Of a stretch of DNA of 64,000 nucleotides, positions 16,014 to 24,114 are shown piece after piece. Below the pieces are notes generated by a model. That model was given only the letters and a program-made list of their open reading frames with translations, was not told where the DNA came from and did not search any database. How positions within the stretch are numbered: the first letter of the stretch is position 1; each line of letters starts with the position of its first letter. The position numbers and the translations under genes were made by a program. Source of the DNA: Micromonospora eburnea. GTDB taxonomy: Bacteria; Actinomycetota; Actinomycetes; Mycobacteriales; Micromonosporaceae. The stretch is from assembly GCF_900090225.1 (NCBI RefSeq), contig NZ_FMHY01000002.1:3658001-3722000 (forward strand), in the 5' to 3' direction.

Positions 16014-16877
16014 ATGATCGAGCTGATCGCGGCACTGCAACCGCTGGTCGTCGGCGCGGTGCTGATCTGGTCCTCGCGCGTCAAGCTGTTCAGCCGGCAC
16101 GCCGCCGCGACCGCCAACCGGTCGGCACTCGTCCGGCTGCTCGGCCAGCGGCGGGCGCTGCCCGCGTACCGAGTGCTCGGCGGCGTCGAGCTGGCCCTCG
16201 GCGCGCTGCTCCTGTTGCCACCCGTACTGCGGCTGGAGGCGGTCGCCGCGACCGTGCTGGCCGTCGGCTTCCTGGGCTATCTGGCGTATGCCCGCCGGGC
16301 CGCGCCCACCTCCTCGTGCGGCTGCCTGAGCGCCCGTTCGGCCCCGGTCTCCGGCCGCAGCCTGGGCCGGGCCGCGCTGCTGGTGGCGGCGGGCGGACTC
16401 GCCGCCATGTCCCCCGCCGGATGGCCGGGCGCGCTGTCCGCGCGACCGCTGGCCGGGGCCGTGGTGCTGGTCGCCGAACTGGCCGCGGTGGTGGCGCTCT
16501 CGCCCGAGCTGGACGCCGCCTGGCTGTTGCCGCTGCGCCGGCTGCGCGCCCGGCTGACCCACCCGCTGCGCGGCGGGTCCGGCGTACCGCTGCTCGCCAC
16601 CGTGCAGCAGCTCCAGCTCAGCGATGCCTACCGGCGGGTCGCGCCGCTGCTCCGCTCCGACGTACGGGAGCACTGGGACGATGGCGACTGGCGCTTCGTC
16701 GGGCATGCCGCGCGCTACCAGGGCCGCCCGGTGACCGCGGTGTTCGCCGTACCACTGGCCGACCGGGAGCCCGACGCGGTACGGGTCGCCGTGGTCGACG
16801 ACGCCAGCGGAGAGACCCTGCTCAGCCTGGCCGGCGCGCCGCCCGCCGGGCCCCGACTCGCCATCGCCCCCGCCTGA
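16014..16877 (+). CDS. MauE/DoxX-family redox-associated membrane protein
   Basis: A 287-residue protein. The first 170 residues hold about five hydrophobic helices of the MauE/DoxX type: ALQPLVVGAVLIWSSRVKLF, RVLGGVELALGALLLLPP (split at VELALG) and the characteristic cysteine pair in APTSSCGCLSARSAP. MauE in methylotrophs helps form the disulfides of methylamine dehydrogenase light chain; homologues serve other Cys-rich periplasmic proteins. The C-terminal 110 residues are a soluble domain (WRFVGHAARYQGRPVTAVF, VRVAVVDDASGETLL) not found in MauE itself. It is the third gene after a 15-Cys protein and a Tat protein. ATG at 16014 with GGGAG at 16004-16008. Confidence 0.78.
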   Translation: MIELIAALQPLVVGAVLIWSSRVKLFSRHAAATANRSALVRLLGQRRALPAYRVLGGVELALGALLLLPPVLRLEAVAATVLAVGFLGYLAYARRAAPTSSCGCLSARSAPVSGRSLGRAALLVAAGGLAAMSPAGWPGALSARPLAGAVVLVAELAAVVALSPELDAAWLLPLRRLRARLTHPLRGGSGVPLLATVQQLQLSDAYRRVAPLLRSDVREHWDDGDWRFVGHAARYQGRPVTAVFAVPLADREPDAVRVAVVDDASGETLLSLAGAPPAGPRLAIAPA

Positions 16878-16907
16878 GCCGGGCGGGGGCGGCCCGACGC
16901 CGCGGGA

Positions 16908-16941
16908 TCGGCATCCGGGCCGGGCGGGACCCGGATGCCGA
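16908..16941 (+). terminator. Hairpin downstream of MauE-like gene
   Basis: TCGGCATCCGGG (16908-16919) and CCCGGATGCCGA (16930-16941) are perfect 12-base arms around a ten-base loop, 30 bases after the stop. It ends the Cys-rich/Tat/MauE operon and separates it from the next gene. Confidence 0.72.
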
Positions 16942-17034
16942 CCCGTCCGATCGGCGCACCGGCTCCGCACCGCGGTGCCGCGCGCCGATGCCGAGATCCG
17001 TGCCCACGGCCACCGGTGGCGGTACGGTCCCGAG

Positions 17035-17724
17035 GTGACCACGGAAACCCCGATGCGGCGGGCGGAGAGCGCCGCCCTCGACTACTACCTGCTGCGCGTC
17101 GGGGCGGACGACGGCCGGGCGGCCGGGCTCGTGGTCGAGGAGTTCGTCCTGGCCGACGACCTCTCCGCGACCCTGCTCCGCAGCGCCGGCTGGACCCCGG
17201 CCGACGGCGGCTGGTGGAGCTCCGCCGCGTTCGCCCGGTCGGTCCGCGCGGACCGGGGACTCCGCGCCCGGCTGGCGGCTGTCGACCGCGCCACCGCCGC
17301 GGCGACCTACCGCCGGCTCGGCGGCGGCACGCTGCCCGGCGAAGAGGCGCTACGCGACCGCTTCCACGACGACCTGCCGCTGTCGTGCGGGGCGCCGCTG
17401 CGGCTGGGTGCCGGCCCGGACGTCCACCGGGTGCTGTTCGCCGGCGAGCTGGACGATCGCCGGATGGCCCGCCTGATCACGGCGCTGCGGCTCGACGACG
17501 CCACGAGCGCCACCGGGGCGCGACCCGGCGTGGTCGGCACCGGGCGGCTGCGGGTCGACGGCACGCACCTCCACTGGGACCTGCGACGCGTCGGCGGCGC
17601 ATGGTGCCTCGACGTGATGTCGGAGCCGGTGCCCGGCGACGTGCTGCGCCGGCTGCTGCGCCGGCTCACCAGCCTGGCGCGCGGCCAGGGGCTGGTCCCC
17701 GCCACCATCGACCGCCTCTCCTGA
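17035..17724 (+). CDS. Hypothetical protein
   Basis: A 229-residue soluble protein I do not recognise. It contains LDYYLLRVGADDGRAAGL, a W-rich block WTPADGGWWSSAAFARS, a YRRLGGGTLPGEEALRDRF helix and a C-terminal beta part (GRLRVDGTHLHWDLRRVGG). No signal peptide or membrane helix. I chose GTG at 17035 because TACGGT (17023-17028) lies six bases upstream, a leaderless arrangement; an in-frame GTG at 16975 would add 20 residues. A terminator hairpin precedes it, so it is probably independent of the MauE-like operon. It converges on the RraA gene. Confidence 0.6.
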   Translation: MTTETPMRRAESAALDYYLLRVGADDGRAAGLVVEEFVLADDLSATLLRSAGWTPADGGWWSSAAFARSVRADRGLRARLAAVDRATAAATYRRLGGGTLPGEEALRDRFHDDLPLSCGAPLRLGAGPDVHRVLFAGELDDRRMARLITALRLDDATSATGARPGVVGTGRLRVDGTHLHWDLRRVGGAWCLDVMSEPVPGDVLRRLLRRLTSLARGQGLVPATIDRLS

Positions 17725-17741
17725 CCGGACGACTGCCGGCG

Positions 17742-18455
17742 TCACTCCTCGATCGCGCCACCCACCCGGCGCAGGTGCTCCCGGAACGTCAACGCTGGTT
17801 GGCTCCGCCGAGCGGTCAGGTACGCCCCGAACCCGACCTGCGCCCGCAAGGGCTCGCCAGCCCGGATCCGGTCGGCCTGCCGCCGCTCGACGTCCCGGAT
17901 GGACTCGGCCAGGTCGAACAGCTCACCCGCCCCGGCGGCCGGTACGAAGAGCACGCCGTCCTCGTCAGCCAGCGTCAGGTCGTCGGGGCCGACCCGCCAC
18001 TGCCCCACCTGGGCGGAGGCCAGCGCCTCGGCCGGCCGGGGGTCGAGCCGTCGCGGCCCGGTCGGCGTGGCGCCGAGGCTGAACACCGGCAGCCCGACCG
18101 AACGGATGTCCACCGTGTCGCGGTGCAGGCCCCAGACCACCACACCGGCCAGCCCCGCCGACTGCGCCTCCAGCACCACCAGGTCGCCGACGCACGCCTC
18201 GTCGGTACGCCCGCCGTTGTCCACCACCAGCACGTCGCCGGGTACGGCCCGGTCGATCGCCTCGAGGAAGATGTCGACGCTGCCGACGTGCCGGGCCGGC
18301 AGCACCCGCCCGGCCGCCCGGCCGCCGGCCAGCACCGGCCCCAGCCCGGGCGGGGCGCAGCGCACCGGGACGTCAGCCCGCAGGCAGGCGTCGGCGACGT
18401 GGGCGGTGGTCAGCGCGGCGAACCGCCGGCGCAGGTCGTCCGGGTCCATGTTCAT
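17742..18455 (-). CDS. RraA-like protein (HMG/CHA aldolase-type)
   Basis: A 237-residue protein of the RraA/4-hydroxy-4-methyl-2-oxoglutarate aldolase fold. It opens with FAALTTAHVADACLRAD, carries the phosphate/metal core PGDVLVVDNGGRTDEACVGD (split at NGGRTDEA), GVVVWGLHRDTVDIRSVGLPVFSLG in segments WGLHRDT and VGLPVFS, and ends with an ADEDGVLFVPA block. The family includes true aldolases and the RNase E inhibitor RraA; members cannot be told apart by these motifs. RNase E regulation is unlikely to be conserved here, so a metal-dependent aldolase or decarboxylase is more probable. Start ATG at 18455, with a second in-frame ATG six bases later. Confidence 0.85.
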   Translation of the reverse strand: MNMDPDDLRRRFAALTTAHVADACLRADVPVRCAPPGLGPVLAGGRAAGRVLPARHVGSVDIFLEAIDRAVPGDVLVVDNGGRTDEACVGDLVVLEAQSAGLAGVVVWGLHRDTVDIRSVGLPVFSLGATPTGPRRLDPRPAEALASAQVGQWRVGPDDLTLADEDGVLFVPAAGAGELFDLAESIRDVERRQADRIRAGEPLRAQVGFGAYLTARRSQPALTFREHLRRVGGAIEE

Positions 18456-18564
18456 GGCCCGACGGTAGCCAGCCGGGGCGGAGCGGGGCAGGGGCCAGTT
18501 TCCGGTCGGTGGCCTGCCGTCGGGCCTGCCCCCCGAGCCGAGCCGGGTGGCCGGCGAACCGGGG

Positions 18565-19317
18565 TCAGCGGCGGAACGTCCGGTCGAGCAGGTCGAACAG
18601 GGCGGCCCAGTGCCGCTCGGTGGCCCGCTCGTCGTACATCGGCGTGTCCGACTGGGTGTAGCCGTGCTGGGCGCCGGGGTACACCTCGGAGCGGTAGCTG
18701 ACGTCGGCCGCGTCCAGCGTCTTCTCCAGCGTGGCGATCTGCGCGGCGGTCATCGACGGGTCCTGGTCGGCGTGGCCGAAGTACAGCTCGCCGGTAACCG
18801 AGCCGAGCGCCAGGTGCGGGCTGTCCGAGGCGTCGGTGACCACCCGACCCGCGTGGAAGGCGGCCGCCGCGGCGATCCGGTCCGGGTACGCCGCGGCGGC
18901 CCGCAGCGCGTTCGTCCCGCCCATGCAGTAACCGGTGATCGCCGCCGGGCCGGGCGCGACGCCCGGCTGCCCGGCGAGGAAGTCCAGGTACGCGGCGGCG
19001 TCCCGGGCCACCACCTCCGGGGTCAGCGCCTGCATCATCGGGCGGAGCTGTTCGAACAGCTCCCCGCGCCGGCTCGCGTCACCGAGCACGGACAGGTCGA
19101 TCAGCGGCGCGCGGCCGGACCGGTAGAGGAGATTCGGCACCAGCACGACGTAGCCGCGGGCGGCGATCCGCTCGGCCATCCGCGCCACGGCCGGGCGCAA
19201 CCCGAACGCGTCGGTGAAGAACAGGACGGTTGGAAAGGGCCCGTCCCCGTCTGGCCGGACAAGGTACGCGTCGGCCGCACCGTCGGCGGTCGGCACGTCC
19301 ACGGTCGTCGTCTGCAC
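18565..19317 (-). CDS. Dienelactone hydrolase family protein
   Basis: A 250-residue alpha/beta hydrolase. The nucleophile elbow is cysteine-based, GYCMGG, as in dienelactone hydrolases; the acid lies in FGHADQDPSM and the histidine in PGAQHGYTQ, completing a Cys-Asp-His triad. The substrate is probably a lactone or small ester, but no aromatic degradation genes are near. The GTG at 19317 has a GAGGAGG site; longer in-frame extension upstream is Arg/Gly-rich and unlike the family. Divergent from the L,D-transpeptidase gene. Confidence 0.9.
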   Translation of the reverse strand: MQTTTVDVPTADGAADAYLVRPDGDGPFPTVLFFTDAFGLRPAVARMAERIAARGYVVLVPNLLYRSGRAPLIDLSVLGDASRRGELFEQLRPMMQALTPEVVARDAAAYLDFLAGQPGVAPGPAAITGYCMGGTNALRAAAAYPDRIAAAAAFHAGRVVTDASDSPHLALGSVTGELYFGHADQDPSMTAAQIATLEKTLDAADVSYRSEVYPGAQHGYTQSDTPMYDERATERHWAALFDLLDRTFRR

Positions 19318-19508
19318 TGCGGGGACCTCCTCGCGCTGGACCTTCCCCGTGCACGCTACCCGCGCCGCCGTACCCCGGCCCGTCGAGCCTCTCCGTCGTC
19401 CGCTACCCCTGTCGCCCGATCGGGCTATACATCCACAATTGACTCTGGACGGGACGCTGCTCTCGTCTCCACGCACTACCGTCAACCGCAGGAGTACGAA
19501 AGGGAGGA

Positions 19509-20261
19509 ATGATGTTTCCCTTCACACCACCCAGCACGACCCGTCACCACGCCTCGCGGGCCGCCCTCGGGGCGACCCTCCTGGTGGCCGCCGGCCTGGC
19601 CGTCCCCGTCGGCCCGGCGTCGGCGGCCGGGCCGGTCACCGGCGCACCCGCTGCCACCGGCGCCGCCGTAGTGACGGTTGCCGCCACCAGCAGTCGGCCG
19701 CTCCTGCGGCAGGGCGCCAAGGGCGCGGCGGTGACCACGCTGCAACGCCGCCTCGCCGCGTTGCACTACGACGTCGGAGCCGTCGACGGCGCCTTCGGAC
19801 CGTCGACGTTCCATGCGGTCGTCGCCTTCCAGAAGGTGAACGGCCTGGCCCGCGACGGCGTCGTGGGGCCGCGCACCTGGGCGGCGCTCGACCGCCCGGT
19901 CGTCCCCAAGCCGAAGTACACCCACTCCGGCTACTCGCTGGAGGCCAACCTGACCAAGCAGGTGGTATACCTGGCCCGCGGCGGTTCGGTGGTGCGCATC
20001 CTGGACGCCTCCAGCGGCAAGGCCAGCACGCCGACCCCGACCGGCAACTACACGATGCAGCGACGCATCGACGGCTGGCGGCAGAGCAACCTCGGCCTGC
20101 TGTGGCGGCCGTACTACTTCTACAACGGCTACGCGGTGCACGGCGCCACGTCGGTCCCGGCGTATCCGGCCAGCCACGGATGCGTGCGGGTGCCGGTCCC
20201 GGCGATGAACCGGCTCTGGTCGACCATCAAGATCGGCATTCCGGTGCACATCTACCGCTGA
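19509..20261 (+). CDS. L,D-transpeptidase (YkuD) with peptidoglycan-binding domain
   Basis: A 250-residue exported envelope enzyme. A Sec-type signal covers residues 1-40 (LGATLLVAAGLAVPVGPASA). A peptidoglycan_binding_1 repeat follows (LRQGAKGAAVTTLQRRL, VDGAFGPSTFHAVVAFQ). The YkuD catalytic domain ends with the active-site motif ASHGCVRVPVPAM, giving His and Cys, and an upstream GYAVHGA histidine. It would form 3-3 cross-links or attach proteins to peptidoglycan outside the cell. GGGAGG at 19502-19507 is only one base from ATG 19509, so the second ATG at 19512 may be the real start. A strong hairpin follows the gene. Confidence 0.92.
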   Translation: MMFPFTPPSTTRHHASRAALGATLLVAAGLAVPVGPASAAGPVTGAPAATGAAVVTVAATSSRPLLRQGAKGAAVTTLQRRLAALHYDVGAVDGAFGPSTFHAVVAFQKVNGLARDGVVGPRTWAALDRPVVPKPKYTHSGYSLEANLTKQVVYLARGGSVVRILDASSGKASTPTPTGNYTMQRRIDGWRQSNLGLLWRPYYFYNGYAVHGATSVPAYPASHGCVRVPVPAMNRLWSTIKIGIPVHIYR

Positions 20262-20273
20262 CGATCGTCCGGC

Positions 20274-20306
20274 CGGCGGCCCCCGGGGTGGCCCGGGGGC
20301 CGCCGG
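20274..20306 (+). terminator. Strong GC hairpin after L,D-transpeptidase
   Basis: CCGGCGGCCCC (20274-20284) pairs with GGGGCCGCCGG (20296-20306); the inner GGG/CCC extends the stem with one bulged G. It begins 13 bases after the stop codon and has no U-tract. Confidence 0.72.
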
Positions 20307-20389
20307 CGTCCGTCGCGCGCACAGTCCTGCCGTTTGAGGGGGTGCTGGCGGGGAAAGCGGGGCATCCAGCCGAGAGAAGGGCCTTGCAG

Positions 20390-20788
20390 GTGGACGACAA
20401 CCAGTTCATCGGCCTGGTGGCGAAGCGTACGGGGACGTCGTCGGAGCAGGCGACCGCCCTCGTCCGCGCCACGCTGACCACCCTGGCGGAACGTATCGAC
20501 GGCGGCGAGGCACGCGACCTGGCCGGCCAACTTCCGCGGGGTCTGCGGCCGTACGCCTTCGCCTCCGGCGAGACCGCCGAGCGGTTCGGGATCGATGTCT
20601 TCGTCGAACGGGTCAGCGGGCGGGCCGACGTCGACGTCACGCAGGCGAAGGACGCGGTGACAGCGGTGTTCGACGTCCTCCGCGAGGCACTGCCGCCCGA
20701 CGCGTACGAAGAAGTCGTCTCGCAGCTCCCGGCCGAGTACGGCGACGTCGCCGACCTGACCGCCCCCTTCGTCGAACGTACGCGCTGA
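20390..20788 (+). CDS. DUF2267 protein
   Basis: A 132-residue all-helical protein of DUF2267. It shows the duplicated pattern of the family: FIGLVAKRTG, VRATLTTLAERIDGGEARDLAGQLP (split at RIDGGEA), then VFDVLREALPPDAYEEVVSQLPAEYGDL-like text (SQLPAEYGDVADL). GTG at 20390 is chosen because GAAGG lies nine bases upstream; a TTG six bases earlier is possible. The function of DUF2267 is unknown, though members are often stress-related in actinobacteria. A small acidic protein gene follows after 22 bases and is likely cotranscribed. Confidence 0.8.
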   Translation: MDDNQFIGLVAKRTGTSSEQATALVRATLTTLAERIDGGEARDLAGQLPRGLRPYAFASGETAERFGIDVFVERVSGRADVDVTQAKDAVTAVFDVLREALPPDAYEEVVSQLPAEYGDVADLTAPFVERTR

Positions 20789-20810
20789 GCGCGGTCATCG
20801 GGAGATCACG

Positions 20811-21089
20811 GTGAGCATCGACTGGGACGGGCAGGCCGATCCGCTGCGACAGCCGCCGCAGGCCGACGCGCAGGAGCAGCGGCAGGACGAGACGGTGGTC
20901 GGCCCGCCGGACCGGGTCTCGGAGGCCGTGCCGGAGGCGTCCGAGGCGGACCTGGCGGAGCAGGGCGTCCTGGTGCCGCCGAGCGACCAGGCCGACCTGG
21001 CCGGCTCGGTACGCGACGACCTGACCGCCGCCGACGCGCTGGAGCAGAACCAGGAGACGCCGGTGCCGGACGAGGATCGCCGGGGCTGA
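20811..21089 (+). CDS. Small acidic hypothetical protein
   Basis: A 92-residue acidic, low-hydrophobicity protein, predicted largely disordered. It contains SEADLAEQGVLVPPSD, LTAADALEQNQETPVPDEDR and many Glu/Gln/Asp, a composition seen in small actinobacterial proteins annotated with DUF5709-like repeats. GTG start with GGAGA eight bases upstream, 22 bases after the DUF2267 gene. No membrane or catalytic motif. It ends just before a very strong hairpin. A genuine gene by codon bias and context; role unknown. Confidence 0.62.
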   Translation: MSIDWDGQADPLRQPPQADAQEQRQDETVVGPPDRVSEAVPEASEADLAEQGVLVPPSDQADLAGSVRDDLTAADALEQNQETPVPDEDRRG

Positions 21090-21164
21090 GCGGGCGCGGA
21101 CGGCCGACGGACGCCATACGGCGAAGTGCCTTCGCGTTCAGGGCGATCCGGTCGGGAGCCTCGC

Positions 21165-21204
21165 CGCCGGCCCGCCGCCCGCGATGAGGGGCGGCGGGCC
21201 GGCG
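21165..21204. terminator. Bidirectional hairpin between convergent genes
   Basis: CGCCGGCCCGCCGCCC (21165-21180) and GGGCGGCGGGCCGGCG (21189-21204) are perfect 16-base arms with an eight-base loop. It separates the small acidic gene from the convergent MFS exporter gene. Confidence 0.78.
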
Positions 21205-21212
21205 GGGCCGGG

Positions 21213-22496
21213 TCAGTGTGCGGCCACGGCGACCGCGGCCGGCTCGATCTCGGCCAGTCGCGCGGGCCGGACCACGGCCAGCAGGACGGCCATCGCCGTG
21301 ACCATGCCACCGGCGACCACCGCGGCCATCGCCACGCTTCCGGTGCCGAGCGCCCCGACGAGCGGCGCGGCCAGGGCTCCGGTGCCGAACTGCACCGCGC
21401 CGAGCAGCGCCGCCGCGGTGCCCGCCGCCTCGCCGTGCCGGGACAGCGCCAGGGCGGGTGCGTTCGGCATGGCGAGCCCGGCCGCGGCGAGCACCACCCA
21501 CAGCGAGGCCAGGATGGCGGCGAGGCCGCCGAAGCCGGTCGCGGCGACGGCAAGCAGCACCAGGCCGGCCACGGTGCCCGCGCCGAGCGCGGCGACGAGG
21601 ATCCGCTGCGGCGGGTAGCGGCGCAGCAGCCGCACGTTGAGCTGGGTGGCGGTGATCAGGCCGACGGCGCCGGCCCCGAAGGCGAGCCCGAACTGCTGCT
21701 CGTCGAGCCCGTACTGCTGCTGGAAGACGAACGACGACCCGGCCACGTACGCGAAGAGCGCCGCCATGGCGAGCCCGGCGACCAGCACGAGGCCGACGAA
21801 CGTCCGGTCACGCAGCAGGGTGGCGTAGTCCCGTACGGTGGCGGTCACGCCGCCGTGGCGACGCCGCTCGGGCGGCAGGGTTTCCTGGAGCCCGACGGCT
21901 GCGACGACGACCAGCAGTACGCCGAAGACGGCGAGGGCCACGAACACGCCCCGCCAGTCCGACCAGCGCAGCAGCCCACTGCCCAGGGTGGGGGCCAGGA
22001 TCGGGGCCACGCCCATCACCAGCATCAGGCGGGAGAAGAGCTTCGCGAAGGCGGCGCCGCTGAACAGGTCACGGACGACCGCCGTCGCCACCACGGAACT
22101 GGCCGCGACACCGAGCCCCTGGAGCACGCGAAGGACCCCGACCACGCCGATGTCCGGCGCGATCGCGCACAGCGCGGACGCCACGATGTGCAGGCCGATA
22201 CCGGCGAGCAGCGGCTTGCGTCGGCCCACCGCGTCGGACAGCGGGCCGATCAGCAACTGCCCGAGGGCGAGGCCGGCGAGGGTGCCGGTCAGGGTGAGTT
22301 GGACGGCCGCCGACGTGGTGTGCAGGTCGGTGGTGATGGCCGGGAGGGCGGGCAGGTACATGTCGATGGTCAGCGGCCCGATGGCGATCAGCGAGCCGAG
22401 GACGAGGACGAGGCGCAGCCGTTGCCGGGTGCTCATCAGGTCGCCGGCCAGCGCGGGCGGCGTGGGTGTCTCGATCGTTTCGACGGTCGCGGTCAT
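21213..22496 (-). CDS. Bcr/CflA-type MFS multidrug exporter
   Basis: A 427-residue twelve-helix transporter of the DHA1 Bcr/CflA group. Key blocks are IGPLTIDMYLPALP in helix 1, LTGTLAGLALGQLLIGPLSDAVGRRKP (split at LGQLLIGPLSD and VGRRKP, the MFS motif A), RVLQGLGVAASSVVATAVVRDLF (QG motif of helix 4 and VRDLF) and GLAMPNAPALALS in helix 10. It would export drugs or dipeptides by proton antiport. Divergent from the DUF427 gene by 180 bases; no regulator next to it. Confidence 0.92.
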   Translation of the reverse strand: MTATVETIETPTPPALAGDLMSTRQRLRLVLVLGSLIAIGPLTIDMYLPALPAITTDLHTTSAAVQLTLTGTLAGLALGQLLIGPLSDAVGRRKPLLAGIGLHIVASALCAIAPDIGVVGVLRVLQGLGVAASSVVATAVVRDLFSGAAFAKLFSRLMLVMGVAPILAPTLGSGLLRWSDWRGVFVALAVFGVLLVVVAAVGLQETLPPERRRHGGVTATVRDYATLLRDRTFVGLVLVAGLAMAALFAYVAGSSFVFQQQYGLDEQQFGLAFGAGAVGLITATQLNVRLLRRYPPQRILVAALGAGTVAGLVLLAVAATGFGGLAAILASLWVVLAAAGLAMPNAPALALSRHGEAAGTAAALLGAVQFGTGALAAPLVGALGTGSVAMAAVVAGGMVTAMAVLLAVVRPARLAEIEPAAVAVAAH

Positions 22497-22676
22497 GAGG
22501 TCGTGCCCGTCCGGAGCCGGACGGAGAACTGTGCGGCAGTCACATCAGCCACCAAATCACCGGGCGGCTGATCTCATTCCCGGCCGGGAGGATGGTGCCT
22601 CAGGTCACACGTCCGCGAACGCTCGTCGCGCCGATCGTTGCACCGGTAGCGACCCGAGCCAGCAGTGGAGGATCTG

Positions 22677-23441
22677 GTGCCGGACTATCCGAAGGCGATC
22701 ACCCCCGTCGACCACATCGAGCCGGTGCCCCGCCGGGTCCGCGCGTTCCTCGCCGGCGAGCCGGTGCTGGACAGCACCCGGGCCCGGTACGTGTGGGAGT
22801 GGCCGTTCTACCCGCAGTACTACCTCCCGAGCGCGGACGTGCGCCATGACCTGCTGGTTGACGAAGAGCGTACGGAGCCGTCGCGGCGCGGCACCGCCCG
22901 GCTGCACGGGCTGCGGGTCGGCGACACCATCCGGGCCGGCTGCGCGCGGTGGTACGGCGACGACGCGCTGCCCGGGCTGGCGGACACGATCCGGTTCGAC
23001 TGGGCCGCGCTCGACGGCTGGTTCGAGGAGGACGAGGAGGTTTTCGTCCATCCCCGGAATCCGTACGCCCGGGTGGACGCGCTGCGTTCCTCGCGCGGCG
23101 TCCGGGTGGAGCTGGACGGGACGGTGCTGGCCGAGTCGACGTCGCCGGTGCTGGTCTTCGAGACCGGCCTGCCGACCCGCTACTACCTCGACCGCACCGA
23201 CGTGGACTTCCGGCACCTGGTGCCGTCGGACACCACGACCGCCTGCCCCTACAAGGGCCGGACCACCAACTACTGGTCGGTACGCGGCGACGGCACGCAG
23301 CACCCGGACCTGGCCTGGTCGTACAGCTTCCCCACCGCCGCGCTGCTGCCGATCGCCGGGCTGGTCGCCTTCTACAACGAGAAGGTCGACCTGGTCGTGG
23401 ACGGGGAGCGGCTGGCGCGGCCGCGTACCCACTTCTCCTGA
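22677..23441 (+). CDS. Duplicated DUF427 domain protein
   Basis: A 254-residue cytoplasmic protein with two DUF427 units: residues about 18-100 (VRAFLAGEPVLDSTRARYVWEWPFYPQYY in segments) and 140-245 (VRVELDGTVLAEST, VLVFETGLPTRYYLDRTDVD, CPYKGRTTNYWSV). The CPYKG-T and final AFYNEKVDLVVDGE blocks are the family hallmarks. I chose GTG at 22677 because GGAGGA at 22666-22671 is correctly spaced; a GTG at 22665 overlaps that site. DUF427 function is not established. Confidence 0.85.
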   Translation: MPDYPKAITPVDHIEPVPRRVRAFLAGEPVLDSTRARYVWEWPFYPQYYLPSADVRHDLLVDEERTEPSRRGTARLHGLRVGDTIRAGCARWYGDDALPGLADTIRFDWAALDGWFEEDEEVFVHPRNPYARVDALRSSRGVRVELDGTVLAESTSPVLVFETGLPTRYYLDRTDVDFRHLVPSDTTTACPYKGRTTNYWSVRGDGTQHPDLAWSYSFPTAALLPIAGLVAFYNEKVDLVVDGERLARPRTHFS

Positions 23442-23580
23442 CCCGGTACGACCGAGAGGCCACGCCGGCCTCGCGGCGGCACGGGAGGCCCGTCGGGGCG
23501 ACCAACCGGACATCTTCTAGCATGTCAGGCCGGACGCGGCCGCCAGTTCGGCTCGACGAGATGCCACGGGGGTTGCCACG

Positions 23581-24114
23581 ATGCCGTACGCCGACGTCGG
23601 CTCGTCGCCAGCCGACAGCGACGAGGCGACGTCCTTCGACGCCTTCTACCGGGCCACCCGGCAGCGGCTCTTCGACTTCCTGCACGCCCTGACCGGTGAC
23701 GCCGCCGAGGCGCAGGACGTGCTGCACGAGGCCTACGCCCGGGCGTGGCAGCGGTGGTCGACGGTGACCACGTACGAGGCGCCCGAGGCGTGGGTACGCA
23801 CCGTGGCCCGGCGGATCGCGGTGAGCCGGTGGCGGCGGGCCCGCAACCGGCTGATCGCCCACCGCCGGTCCGGTCCACCAGGAGAGATACCAGGTCCCGA
23901 CCCGAACCGGGTCGCGCTCCTCGCCGCGCTCGCCCGCCTGCCGGTCGAGCAACGGACCGCCATCGTGCTGCATCACCTCTGCGACCTGCCGGTGGCCGAG
24001 GTCGCCCGGGAGACGGGCACGCCCGAGGGCACGGTCAAGGCCCGGCTGGCACGCGGTCGGCGTGCCCTCGCCGGCCTGCTCGGCGTCGACCTGGAGGAGA
24101 CGAGCCATGTCTGA
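23581..24114 (+). CDS. ECF-type RNA polymerase sigma factor
   Basis: A 177-residue extracytoplasmic-function sigma factor. Region 2 spans FDAFYRATRQRLFDFL to AYARAWQRW with the DAAEAQDVLHEA core-binding helix; region 4 reads LPVEQRTAIVLHHLCDLPVAEVA and GTPEGTVKARLARGR. The linker is short, as in SigE-like/SigK-like ECFs. It directs a small regulon from dedicated promoters. The start of the next gene overlaps its stop by eight bases, and that gene encodes a membrane-anchored protein that is the likely cognate anti-sigma factor or regulator. Confidence 0.9.
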   Translation: MPYADVGSSPADSDEATSFDAFYRATRQRLFDFLHALTGDAAEAQDVLHEAYARAWQRWSTVTTYEAPEAWVRTVARRIAVSRWRRARNRLIAHRRSGPPGEIPGPDPNRVALLAALARLPVEQRTAIVLHHLCDLPVAEVARETGTPEGTVKARLARGRRALAGLLGVDLEETSHV

